In this document: positions 40,450-48,692 of the stretch, piece after piece
Layout of the letters: each line of letters starts with the position of its first letter
Numbering within the stretch: position 1 is the stretch's first letter
NCBI GenBank assembly: GCA_029243485.1
Contig: JAQWRY010000086.1
Span: forward strand, 434,001 to 498,000
DNA: 64,000 nucleotides
Origin: Candidatus Binatia bacterium
Lineage (GTDB): Bacteria; Desulfobacterota; Binatia; UBA12015
Reading direction: 5' to 3'
Notes under the pieces: generated by a model
Seen by the model: the letters and a program-made list of their open reading frames with translations, nothing else
Told to the model about the DNA's origin: nothing
Database searches by the model: none
Position numbers and translations under genes: made by a program

Positions 40450-41768
40450 GCGAAGCGGGCGCGAATGGCGCAAACGGCAAGCTGGCGATCTTCGGCGGCA
40501 AGAAGGCCGTCACGATAAAGCGCCCGACGGACAAGTGGCGCAAGGTCACGTTCAAGGACATCGTCTCGGTTCTCTACAGCGGCCTTCGCGACGTGAACAC
40601 GATCTCCGATGGCCGTGGTGCGCAGGGTCAGTTCGAACAGAAGTGGGCCAAGATGGTCGGGACGAAGTACGGCCTCGCCATGAACAGCGGCACGTCGACT
40701 CTGCACAGCGCCTATTTCGCGGTGGGCTGTCGCCCCGGCGATGAAGTCATCGTGCCGGCGTACACGTTCTTCGCTTCGACCACGCCGATCCTGCAGACTG
40801 GTGCGACGCCCGTCTTCTGCGACGTGGACGAGAACACGCTCATCGCGGATCCGGAGCACGTCGAGAAGCTCATCACGCCGCGCACCAAGGCGATCTGTGT
40901 CGTTCACGTCTGGGGAAACCCGGGCAAGATGGACGCGTTCCTCGACATTGCGCGTCGACATCGCGTGGCGCTGATCGAGGACTGCTCACACGCGCCCGGC
41001 GCGACCTACGCGGGTCGGCCGGTTGGTTCGTGGGGCGACATCGGCTGCTTCAGCCTGCAGGGCGCCAAGGCCGTTTCGGGTGGGGAGTGCGGTATCGCGA
41101 CGACCGACGATCCGGTTCTCTACGACCGGATGCTCGCTCTGGGGCACAACGGCCGCACGGGCAAGCAGCAGAAGGCCGGAACGTTCGAAGAGCTCGACAA
41201 CATCAGCTTCGGCTTGAAGTACCGTCCGCACGTATACGGCGTTCTGCTCGCGGCGGGTGGCCTCGAGCGGCTTCCGATGCTCAACGACCTGCGACGCCGC
41301 AACTACGGGATCCTCGAGGAGGAGCTGCGCGGCTGCAAGGGAATTCAGCCGGTCGGCACGTACGACGAGGCCGAGCGAGGCGGCTTCCTCAACTACATTT
41401 TGAAGTACGATCCGAAGGAGTGCAGCGACTGGTCGCGCGAAGCCTTCGTCCAGGCCGCGAAGGCCGAGGGTGTGCCGCTGAACGTTGATCGCTACACGCA
41501 GTTCGGTCAGCGTTGGGCGCTTCTCCCCGACTCGCCGATGTTCCAGACGATGGATACGAGCGAACTCGGCGGCCCGATGGGTGTCGCGTTGGAGAACTTC
41601 CGCAAGAGTCGGGCGCCCGAGTTGCCGAACACGAGGAAGCTGGTGACGCGCTTGGTGTCGTTGCCGGGGTTTGCGAGTGTTCCGCCCGAGTACGTGCGTG
41701 AATGCGCGCGCGCTCTACGCAAAGTAGCGGAAGGCGCGAGCAACGTCAGCGACTTCCGCGAGGTCTAG
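40446..41768 (+). CDS. DegT/DnrJ/EryC1/StrS-family sugar aminotransferase
   Basis: 440 residues of PLP-dependent fold type I. MNSGTSTLHSAYFAVG binds cofactor phosphate, VPAYTFFASTTPIL is typical, LIEDCSHAPGATYAGRPVGS holds the Asp that contacts the pyridine, and Lys in CFSLQGAKAVSGGECGI is the Schiff-base residue. It should convert the 3- or 4-keto sugar made by the preceding oxidoreductase to an amino sugar with glutamate as donor. It is coupled to the oxidoreductase gene by a 4-nt overlap. Confidence 0.93.
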   Translation: MSEAGANGANGKLAIFGGKKAVTIKRPTDKWRKVTFKDIVSVLYSGLRDVNTISDGRGAQGQFEQKWAKMVGTKYGLAMNSGTSTLHSAYFAVGCRPGDEVIVPAYTFFASTTPILQTGATPVFCDVDENTLIADPEHVEKLITPRTKAICVVHVWGNPGKMDAFLDIARRHRVALIEDCSHAPGATYAGRPVGSWGDIGCFSLQGAKAVSGGECGIATTDDPVLYDRMLALGHNGRTGKQQKAGTFEELDNISFGLKYRPHVYGVLLAAGGLERLPMLNDLRRRNYGILEEELRGCKGIQPVGTYDEAERGGFLNYILKYDPKECSDWSREAFVQAAKAEGVPLNVDRYTQFGQRWALLPDSPMFQTMDTSELGGPMGVALENFRKSRAPELPNTRKLVTRLVSLPGFASVPPEYVRECARALRKVAEGASNVSDFREV

Positions 41769-41845
41769 CGCCGAGGTGCGCTAGCGCGCGGTTTCCGTTC
41801 GGGAGTCCTTGGGCCCGCAGGGCTTTCGTGTAGAGTCTCCTTCGC

Positions 41846-44125
41846 ATGCGGCGGTTCGGGCTGATTCTTCTCGTTCTTCTGGTAGTGCTGGGCGGGGTAC
41901 TGGGCCTCGCCCTGCTGAACGTGAACCGGTACTTGAACGAGAACCGGGATTGGATCGAAGAGCGGACGGAGTCCGCCACCGGCCGGCGCATCTCGTTCGG
42001 CGAGATCGGGCTGTCGCTCTGGGGCGGTTTCGGGGCTCGCGTTTCCGACCTGCAGGTCGCGGACGACCCGGCCTTCTCCGACGAGCCGTTCCTTCGGGCC
42101 GGCGTGGCTCGCGTGAAAGTCGCGATCCTGCCCGCGCTCTTCGGCAGAGTCGAAGTGCAGGAGATCGTACTCGAGGATCCGACCGTCCGCGTCATCCGCG
42201 ATTTGAGCGGGATGAACTTCGAGACGCTCGGGGCCCCGGGCCCTGCAGAGCCTGCCGCTTCCGGGCCGCCGAGTTCCGAGGGCGACGAGAATGAGTCGGC
42301 CCCGCTGGGAATCGCGCTTCTGATCGGCCTCGTGACGATCCGCGACGGTGAGGTCGTGTACGTCGATCGCACGGTCTCCCCCGCGACGAGCACCGCCTTG
42401 CAGCACCTCGATGTGAGTGCCATCGGAGTCGGCAGTGACGATCCGGTGGAGGTGTCGTTCGCCGCTGCGGTGCTCGGAGCCGATGAGCCGAACGTGCGGA
42501 TCGACGGGCAAGTCGGCCCGCTGACGTCGGCGACTGCCAAGAATGTGGGCGCGGTTTCGCTCGATCTCGCGGTTCGCATCGGCCCGGTCGTTCTCGACGA
42601 GATGCGAGGGCTTCCGGGAGCGGGCGAAGCGATGCCGCCGGAGTTGTCCGCTCCGGATCCTTTGACGCTCGTGGCGCGCATCCAGGGCAGCCCTTCGCGC
42701 CTCGGCTTCGAGGTGGACCTGGACGCGACGGCCGCGCGACTGGGCTACGGGGACGCGTTCCACAAGGGTGCCGGAGTCCCGCTCACACTTGCCGTGTCGG
42801 GTACGCAATCTTCAGAGCAGATCGATTTGACGAAGCTCGAGTTGGTGCTCGCAAAGCTGGAGCTCGGCGGCTCCGGAACGGTGAAGCTGGGCCCGGACGC
42901 GAAGATCGACGTGCGTATCGACGCCGACGGCGCGCCCCTCGCTGGGTGGAACGAGATCCTCCCCGCGCTCAAAGGGTACGACCTGGCGGGCACGGTCTCC
43001 GTTCACCTGAGCGTTGCGGGGAAGGTGGACGGGACGACACCCCCGGCGGTCACCGGGACAGTGGCGCTGGCGGAAGTCTCGGGGCAGCAAGAAGGATCGA
43101 CCGACGAGATCGAGGGTCTGTCGACGAAGCTCGAGTTCACGGGCAAAGCGACCCGGTTCAAGGGGGACGTTCGGATCGACCGGGGCTCACTCGGCAACGT
43201 ACCGTTCGATACGTTCGGCGCAGAACTCGCGATGGCGGACGACGTTGCGTCGCTCCAAAAAATCGAGATGAACCTGCTCGGTGGCTCCTACGAAGGAAAG
43301 GGTAAATATGATCTCCGTGATGCCGAAGCGCCTCGGTTCGATTTTAGTCAGGAGCTGCGCGGCGTCGACGTGAGCCGGATGCTTGCGAGTCAGTCGCCGA
43401 GCGCGGGGGGGCGAATGACGGGGCGCCTCTCGGGCAAGCTACAGGTGGCCGGCTCCGGCTCCGGCGCGGAGGCCGTCCACAAGACGCTTCGTGGAGACGG
43501 GAGCGTCGTGGTGACCGACGGCGTTCTGGTCGGGGTGAATCTCGCCGAGTTGGTACTCGAGAGCCTCACCGGAATCAGCGGGCTGACCGGCCTGCTCTCG
43601 GATGATCTCCGGACGAAGTACGCCGATCTCTTCTCGGCGGACGACACCACGTTCGAAAGGATGTCCGCCTCGGTCCTCATAGAGGACGGGCGTGCCCGCA
43701 CGGACGACGCGATCGTAGCGGCGCGCGACTACACGCTGCGCGGCGAGGGTTCGGTCGCCTTCGATGGAGAGCTCGACTTCACCACGACGCTCGTTGCATC
43801 CGAAGAGCTGACCGGAGATGTGATTCGCAGCGTGCGAGAAGCGCGCTACATCACGAACGACGAACAGCGTGTCGCGGTCCGGGCCCGGATCGTCGGCGTC
43901 CTCCCGGACGTGAGCGTCAAGCCGGATGCGGAGTTCGTCGCGAAGGCCCTGACGAAGGGCGCGATCGGCGCCGGCCTCGAGCTTCTCGGCGGGGGAAAGA
44001 AGAAGGACGCCTCCGGCACGAAACCCGGCGCGCTCGCGGCCGATTCAGAGGCCGAACCGAAGCGCCCCGAAGACGTCGGAGCCGAGCTCATCGAAAAGGG
44101 GCTCCGCGGCCTGTTCGGAGACTGA
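41846..44125 (+). CDS. AsmA-family envelope protein
   Basis: 759 residues. An N-terminal membrane anchor (GLILLVLLVVLGGVLGLALL) is followed by the AsmA start pattern (ATGRRISFGEIGLSLWGGFG, VARVKVAILPALFGRVEVQE). A long beta-rich repeat region lies in the middle, and the AsmA C-terminal domain is GGRMTGRLSGKLQVAGSGSG and LNLLGGSYEGKGKYDLR. AsmA-like proteins form hydrophobic grooves that carry phospholipid between membranes. The tail (after residue 715) is charged and low complexity. Confidence 0.9.
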   Translation: MRRFGLILLVLLVVLGGVLGLALLNVNRYLNENRDWIEERTESATGRRISFGEIGLSLWGGFGARVSDLQVADDPAFSDEPFLRAGVARVKVAILPALFGRVEVQEIVLEDPTVRVIRDLSGMNFETLGAPGPAEPAASGPPSSEGDENESAPLGIALLIGLVTIRDGEVVYVDRTVSPATSTALQHLDVSAIGVGSDDPVEVSFAAAVLGADEPNVRIDGQVGPLTSATAKNVGAVSLDLAVRIGPVVLDEMRGLPGAGEAMPPELSAPDPLTLVARIQGSPSRLGFEVDLDATAARLGYGDAFHKGAGVPLTLAVSGTQSSEQIDLTKLELVLAKLELGGSGTVKLGPDAKIDVRIDADGAPLAGWNEILPALKGYDLAGTVSVHLSVAGKVDGTTPPAVTGTVALAEVSGQQEGSTDEIEGLSTKLEFTGKATRFKGDVRIDRGSLGNVPFDTFGAELAMADDVASLQKIEMNLLGGSYEGKGKYDLRDAEAPRFDFSQELRGVDVSRMLASQSPSAGGRMTGRLSGKLQVAGSGSGAEAVHKTLRGDGSVVVTDGVLVGVNLAELVLESLTGISGLTGLLSDDLRTKYADLFSADDTTFERMSASVLIEDGRARTDDAIVAARDYTLRGEGSVAFDGELDFTTTLVASEELTGDVIRSVREARYITNDEQRVAVRARIVGVLPDVSVKPDAEFVAKALTKGAIGAGLELLGGGKKKDASGTKPGALAADSEAEPKRPEDVGAELIEKGLRGLFGD

Positions 44126-44218
44126 CCGGGCTCTATTGCCGCCGATTTCTCCCATCTGCCATCAAGCTGACGTCACTACTACGTTCTAGCCGGCATCGGG
44201 ATCTACGGCGACGTCAAG

Positions 44219-44472
44219 AATGGAGCGACGCACTCGATCGGGTTCGCTCGGCCCTGCCCGAAGAGGCCGATCTGATCCTCATCGAACGTCTGTCGGAGTC
44301 AGAGGTCGGCGCCCGCGTGCAGTCTGCCCATCTCTTTCTCGCGATCTCCCCCGACGAAGCGTTCGGGCTCCCGCCGCTCCAGGCCATGTGCGCGGGTTGC
44401 TGCGTCGTCGGCTTCCCGGGGATGGGTGGCTTCGAGTGTCTGCGGCATCGCGAGGTCTTGCAGGCGACGGCT
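44219..44472 (+). pseudogene. remnant of a family 4/GT1-type glycosyltransferase
   Basis: One frame encodes WSDALDRVRSALPEEADLIL, LIERLSESEVGARVQSAHLF and AISPDEAFGLPPLQAMCAG, then VVGFPGMGGFEC. This is the nucleotide-sugar-binding end of a retaining glycosyltransferase (E-FGLP-EAMA-type loop). No start, N-terminal domain or proper C-terminus remains. After about 44470 the frame loses family character, and a convergent small membrane protein gene runs into it. It is a decayed fragment following asmA-like DNA. Confidence 0.6.
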
Positions 44473-44483
44473 CGGAAGGGAAC

Positions 44484-44885
44484 TCAGCGCCCGGCGAAGC
44501 TGCGGCGACGTTTGCGCGGTGCCGGTGCATCGTCGCCGCGATGCCAGGAGAATTCGTTGTTCTGTGAGCGCGTCGATCCGGGGCTACGGTCGAGTTCTCC
44601 CCGCATGGGCGCGCGGACTTGCATCCTAGGCAACGACTTCGCGGAACGGCGGATCGTCGCACGGGGACGCAGGACGAACTCCACGAGGAGGCACAGCGGC
44701 ACGGAGACGATCATCCACAGTGCGACGCCGAGCCAACCTTCTACTTGCGAGAGGAAGGCCCAACCCGAACCGGCGAAGAGCAGCAGAAGCCCGACGCCGA
44801 GTGGGGCATCCCGTGCGAGTCTCCTCCTGCGTGCCGCATACTGAGCGTCCCTGCTGAAGCCGGGAGTAGTTTCCGCTAGACGCAT
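44484..44885 (-). CDS. small two-helix membrane protein (hypothetical)
   Basis: 133 residues. It has two hydrophobic segments, LGVGLLLLFAGSGWAFLS and LGVALWMIVSVPLCLLVEF, with basic residues on both sides and a basic, probably cytoplasmic tail. No family is recognised. The segments are much more hydrophobic than a chance antisense frame, which supports a real gene. The 3' end overlaps the glycosyltransferase remnant. The tail from about residue 85 may therefore be unselected sequence. Confidence 0.5.
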   Translation of the reverse strand: MRLAETTPGFSRDAQYAARRRRLARDAPLGVGLLLLFAGSGWAFLSQVEGWLGVALWMIVSVPLCLLVEFVLRPRATIRRSAKSLPRMQVRAPMRGELDRSPGSTRSQNNEFSWHRGDDAPAPRKRRRSFAGR

Positions 44886-44982
44886 TCGCCCCGACCATGG
44901 CGAAGCAGGTGGCGTCAGGCAAGCGCCAATGTGTCAGTTCGGTGAACGCGCGTTCAACTTTTCCGGTCGAGTGACGCCGGGT

Positions 44983-45849
44983 TTAGGTGGGAGCCTCACC
45001 CTGGATAGTGACGCGGTGAATCACTCGCGGCGCGTCCGAGTAGTCGGCGATCGCGTAGTGCATCGTGCACCGGTTGTCCCAGAATCCGATGTCGCCCTCT
45101 GTCCACCGGCGGCGGCAGAGGAATTCGGGCTGCGTCGAGTGGCGGTATAGGAAATCGAGCACGGCGTCGCCCTCTGCCATGGGCAGATTCACGATGTGAG
45201 ACGTGAACGTGGGGTTCACGAAGAGACATTTTCGCCCTGTCTTCGGGTGGGTCCGGATGACCGGATGGTGGGCGCTTGGCAGGTCGAGTTTGGCGAATCC
45301 AGCCATGCCTTCGCCGATCTCGGTGCCCGGGTCGGCCGGATTCACCTTCGCCGAGAGCTCGCGCATGACCGTCTTCACCGTGCCCATGAGGTCGTGGTAG
45401 GCGACGACCCCTTCGAGATAGGTTTTCATCTTGTCGGAGAGTGCGTCGTAGGCCGCGTAGAGATTCGCGAACATCGTATCGCCGCCGTACTCGGGCGACG
45501 TACGCATGTGGAGGATCGAACCCATCGGGGGTTCCGGCGAGATCGTGATGTCGGTGTGCCAGAGGTCGGCGCGACCGCCCTCCTGACCCGCGAGCACGAC
45601 AATCTCTTTATGATCGGGATGTGTCGGTAGATACGATGGATGGTCGGTGGTGAGTGAGCCGTACGCTTCCCCGAACGCGATGTGCTGCTCGGCGGAGATG
45701 TTCTGCTCGGGCAGGAAGACGACGAGGTGCTCGAGCAGTGCCTGTTCGATCGCGCCGATCGTCTCGCGGTCGATTCCGCTCTTGAGGTCGATTCCGTGGA
45801 TCTCTGCGCCGAGCGATCCGGCGATGGGGCGAATGTCGAGCTGGGTCAT
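44983..45849 (-). CDS. TauD/TfdA-family 2-oxoglutarate dioxygenase
   Basis: 288 residues. Fe(II) ligands are His98 and Asp100 (DLWHTDITIS) and His278 (RVIHRVTIQG). GDTMFANLYAAYDALSD and FWDNRCTMHYAIADY are typical of the taurine/2,4-D dioxygenase group. These enzymes hydroxylate sulfonates, aryloxy acids or alkylsulfates with 2-oxoglutarate and oxygen, and the substrate is not readable. Its ATG overlaps the TetR gene stop by 4 nt, so expression should be controlled by that regulator. Confidence 0.93.
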   Translation of the reverse strand: MTQLDIRPIAGSLGAEIHGIDLKSGIDRETIGAIEQALLEHLVVFLPEQNISAEQHIAFGEAYGSLTTDHPSYLPTHPDHKEIVVLAGQEGGRADLWHTDITISPEPPMGSILHMRTSPEYGGDTMFANLYAAYDALSDKMKTYLEGVVAYHDLMGTVKTVMRELSAKVNPADPGTEIGEGMAGFAKLDLPSAHHPVIRTHPKTGRKCLFVNPTFTSHIVNLPMAEGDAVLDFLYRHSTQPEFLCRRRWTEGDIGFWDNRCTMHYAIADYSDAPRVIHRVTIQGEAPT

Positions 45850-46535
45850 TGTCGTGCTCCCTTCGGACTGCGCTTGTTTCCCGCCTTCGGCTTGAAGGTT
45901 CGGATGGCGATGTGATTTGTGGCTTCGAATCCGCCGGAGATGAAATCGATCAGCGCTGCGCCTCGTTCTCTCGCCTCGAGCGGTGCGGCGTCGGGTCCGG
46001 AGGTTGCGGCGGGGACCATCAGGTCGGCGAGGGAACGCAGGCTCGTCTCGAGTGCGATGCCGAGTCGAATGCTCACCAACTCGGGTGGCAGGTCCGGGAG
46101 CGCACGCTGTGCCATCGGGCCGATTCGCTCTATGCCGTTCCCGAAGTGTTCGCGGATGAACGCGGGATCGAGCCGGCGGTCGCTCCAGGCGCGGGCGATG
46201 AACCGCGCATAGCGAATGCCGTCGTCGCCTTGCTCGAGCACCAGGTCGAGGAGCGGACCGACGATCGCCTCGACGACCTGCCGGGCCGTCGGAGGATCGT
46301 CGTCGTTCTCGATTGCGTCCAGAAGCTCGCGCCGTTTCGCCATGAGGGCCGGCATGCGTCGCAGGAGGATGGCTTCGAGGAGCTTTTCCTTGGTGCCGAA
46401 GTGGTAGTGCAGCGCCGCCGGGCTGAGGCCCGCGGCGGCGTTGATCGCCCGAAGCGATACGCCCTCGAGGCCGCTCTCGGCGAAGAGTTCCTCGGCGACG
46501 TTGAGGATGCGCTCCCGTGCGGATCGGTCTGACAT
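45846..46535 (-). CDS. TetR-family transcriptional regulator
   Basis: 229 residues. The N-terminal helix-turn-helix is ARERILNVAEELFAESGLEG and INAAAGLSPAALHYHFGTKE, ending KLLEAILL. A ligand-binding helical domain follows (VVEAIVGPLLDLVLEQ, YARFIARAWSDRRLDP). I use ATG 46535 (MSDRSARERIL). A TTG at 46559 would put the start inside the palindrome described below. It lies just upstream of the dioxygenase and most likely represses both genes until an inducer, perhaps the dioxygenase substrate, binds. Confidence 0.93.
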   Translation of the reverse strand: MSDRSARERILNVAEELFAESGLEGVSLRAINAAAGLSPAALHYHFGTKEKLLEAILLRRMPALMAKRRELLDAIENDDDPPTARQVVEAIVGPLLDLVLEQGDDGIRYARFIARAWSDRRLDPAFIREHFGNGIERIGPMAQRALPDLPPELVSIRLGIALETSLRSLADLMVPAATSGPDAAPLEARERGAALIDFISGGFEATNHIAIRTFKPKAGNKRSPKGARQ

Positions 46536-46551
46536 CTCTTCCGAGCATGGA

Positions 46552-46567
46552 CTTATCAAATGATAAG
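46552..46567. promoter_or_regulatory. palindromic operator for the TetR-dioxygenase operon
   Basis: CTTATCA and TGATAAG form a perfect inverted repeat with an AA spacer, 17 nt upstream of the regulator ATG. A second partial half-site (TGATAGG) follows at 46574-46580. The arm length and position are typical of TetR autoregulation. Binding is inferred. Confidence 0.65.
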
Positions 46568-46635
46568 ATCAAGTGATAGGTGAGGCGCCGGTCGCTTTCA
46601 GGCCGATAGGGCCCGAGAGTCTGGTGAGGGCGGTT

Positions 46636-47625
46636 TCAGCGACCGAGGGCGGCCCGGACGGGCCCGACGAGAGTCTCGGCTATGACCTGGTAGCCGGCGT
46701 CGTTGGGGTGCACCCAGTCGATGTGGAGCGTCTCGTTGCCCCCCGAATCGAACACCGGGAGCAGGTCGACGAGGGCCACGTCCTCGGCGGCCGCAACCTC
46801 GCGCGTGATCTCCTGGTACACCGGGTGCGCATCGATGTTCGCGTCGACCAACGCGCGGGGATGTTTCCAGTGCGACGCGACACCGGCGCGCGTGTCTTCG
46901 TCGCTCAAGATGGGCGGGTACACCAGTAGGACCGGTTCGCTTCCTTTCTCGCGCAGCGTGCGGACGGTCGCGACGAGATTATCGCGGTACTGCACCGGTG
47001 AAATCGACGGCGTGAAGTCGACCAGTGGGGGGCGCGTGTCGGCCCGCGGCTGGGCCAGGTAGTCGAACATCGTCGCACACACCCGGCTCGCGAAGCACGC
47101 GTAGGCGCCGCGGCGGACCCACAGCTCCTCTTCGGCGGTTTGGTACGCCGGGAAGTGATCGTTGAACCCCGTCATCACCAAGGTGACCGGTGCGGGATCG
47201 TCGTTCCGTTCGGCGAGGAGTCGGGCGGACTGTGACGTGTATCCGGGAACGCCCAGATTTCGCACCGGCTCGCCGAGCAGGCGGGCGAGCGCCGCCGGGT
47301 AGGTGCGGCCGTTCACCGAACCGTACCCGAAGGTCGTCGAGTCCCCGATGCAATCGACAGTCGGTTTCTCCTCGCCTTCGCTGGTGAACCGATTGCCCGC
47401 TTCGTTAGTCGAGAACGGCTGGACCAACTCGCGGCCCTTCCATTCGAGGTGCGGCCTGAGTGTCCAGGCGAGGTCGCGGTCGGGCTGATAGAACGCCGGA
47501 AACTTCGGAAAGAGGAGGACGCGATCTCGGTTGTCGGGAGCGTGGTAGCCGACGAGCCGCAGAACCAGCTCGAGCACGATCCACGGCAAGAGGAAGGCGG
47601 TAACGAGCTTCGCCAGAGTTCGCAT
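46636..47625 (-). CDS. membrane-anchored SGNH/GDSL-family hydrolase
   Basis: 329 residues. It has an N-terminal signal anchor (LVTAFLLPWIVLELVLRLVG). SGNH block I is VDCIGDSTTFGYG with Ser96, block III is MTGFNDHF, and block V is DWVHPNDAGYQVIA with the Asp/His pair. Such enzymes remove or add acyl groups on cell-surface sugars or lipids outside the membrane. The ATG at 47625 is chosen because the anchor begins there; the upstream frame to 47727 has no family character. It is divergent from the VOC gene at 47751. Confidence 0.9.
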   Translation of the reverse strand: MRTLAKLVTAFLLPWIVLELVLRLVGYHAPDNRDRVLLFPKFPAFYQPDRDLAWTLRPHLEWKGRELVQPFSTNEAGNRFTSEGEEKPTVDCIGDSTTFGYGSVNGRTYPAALARLLGEPVRNLGVPGYTSQSARLLAERNDDPAPVTLVMTGFNDHFPAYQTAEEELWVRRGAYACFASRVCATMFDYLAQPRADTRPPLVDFTPSISPVQYRDNLVATVRTLREKGSEPVLLVYPPILSDEDTRAGVASHWKHPRALVDANIDAHPVYQEITREVAAAEDVALVDLLPVFDSGGNETLHIDWVHPNDAGYQVIAETLVGPVRAALGR

Positions 47626-47750
47626 CAACTCCTCAGTCGCCCGCGCTTCTGCCGCGGCCGATCGCGATCTTGTACGTGAAGGACACGGGCGGAGTCCCTT
47701 CGTACCAGATGCCTGGTGTCGCCCCAATTGCGCACGCTACAACGACGGGC

Positions 47751-48635
47751 ATGTTCACGAGTGTCGATCACATCATCGTCGCGGTATCGGACCTGGACGG
47801 GGCGACGTCCGACTACCGGACGCTTCTGGGCCGCGAGCCCTCGTGGCGTGGGGATCATCCGGGCCAGGGTACGGCGAACACGCTCTTTCGACTCGGCAAC
47901 GGTTATCTGGAACTTCTCGCCGCGACCGGCGAGGGCGGTCTTGGGGATTTGGTCCGCCAGCGTATCGAGACCTCGGGCGAGGGCATCCTGGGCTTCGCGC
48001 TGCAGTGCGAGGACGCGGCGGCCTGCGCGACCACGCTCCGGGAGCGTGGGATGAGCCCCACCGATCCGGTCGACGGCTCGGGGAAGGACGAAAAGACGGG
48101 CGCCGAGCGCCGCTGGCGCAACGTCTATCTCTCCCCGGACGAGACCCGGGGCGTGCTTATCTTCGCCATCGAACACCAGTCCCCACCCGACGCGTTGCCC
48201 GACGCCGTCCCTACCCACGGCGACGAGGGGGCGGTGCGTGACTTTGACCACATCGTCGTGATGACCAAGGACGCCGACGGTGCTCGCGAACTCTACGGTG
48301 ATCGTTTCGGAATTCGCATGGCGCTCGACAAGACGTTCGAGAAGTTCGGATCGCGGCTCGTGTTCTTCCGATTGGGAGGGATGTCCATAGAGATCGGTGC
48401 GTCTCTGAACGAGGAGCCCGACCCCGCTGCCCCGGACTCCTTGTGGGGCCTCGCGTACCGGGTGCGCGACGTCGCGGCGACGCAGGCACGGATCGCGAAG
48501 GCCGGCCTCGCCGTGAGCGAGGTGCGTGAGGGGCGAAAAGCGGGCACGCTCGTGTGCACGGCGAAGGAAGCGACGCACGGTGTTGCGACGCTTCTCATCG
48601 GTCCCGATCCGGGCGCCGAACGCACGGCTCATTGA
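47751..48635 (+). CDS. two-domain VOC/glyoxalase-like protein
   Basis: 294 residues with two VOC modules. Module 1 is VDHIIVAVSDLDGATSDYRT through YLELLAATGE. Module 2 is FDHIVVMTKDADGARELYGD through FRLGGMSIEIGA. Candidate metal ligands are His in VDHI and FDHI and Glu in YLEL and SIEI. The first module matches the glyoxalase-like (Glyoxalase_3) layout. Substrate unknown. The ATG at 47751 begins the conserved module; the earlier in-frame ATG at 47670 adds unrelated residues. Confidence 0.87.
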   Translation: MFTSVDHIIVAVSDLDGATSDYRTLLGREPSWRGDHPGQGTANTLFRLGNGYLELLAATGEGGLGDLVRQRIETSGEGILGFALQCEDAAACATTLRERGMSPTDPVDGSGKDEKTGAERRWRNVYLSPDETRGVLIFAIEHQSPPDALPDAVPTHGDEGAVRDFDHIVVMTKDADGARELYGDRFGIRMALDKTFEKFGSRLVFFRLGGMSIEIGASLNEEPDPAAPDSLWGLAYRVRDVAATQARIAKAGLAVSEVREGRKAGTLVCTAKEATHGVATLLIGPDPGAERTAH

Positions 48636-48692
48636 AACGAACGCTCGGTCGAAATCCTTGACACTTTCGAGGATTTGAAGAACGTGCCTCCT

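Noticed and set aside
48658-48681. TTGACA box as a zwf promoter
   Set aside because: No acceptable -10 element at the right distance; kept only as a remark in the gene entry.
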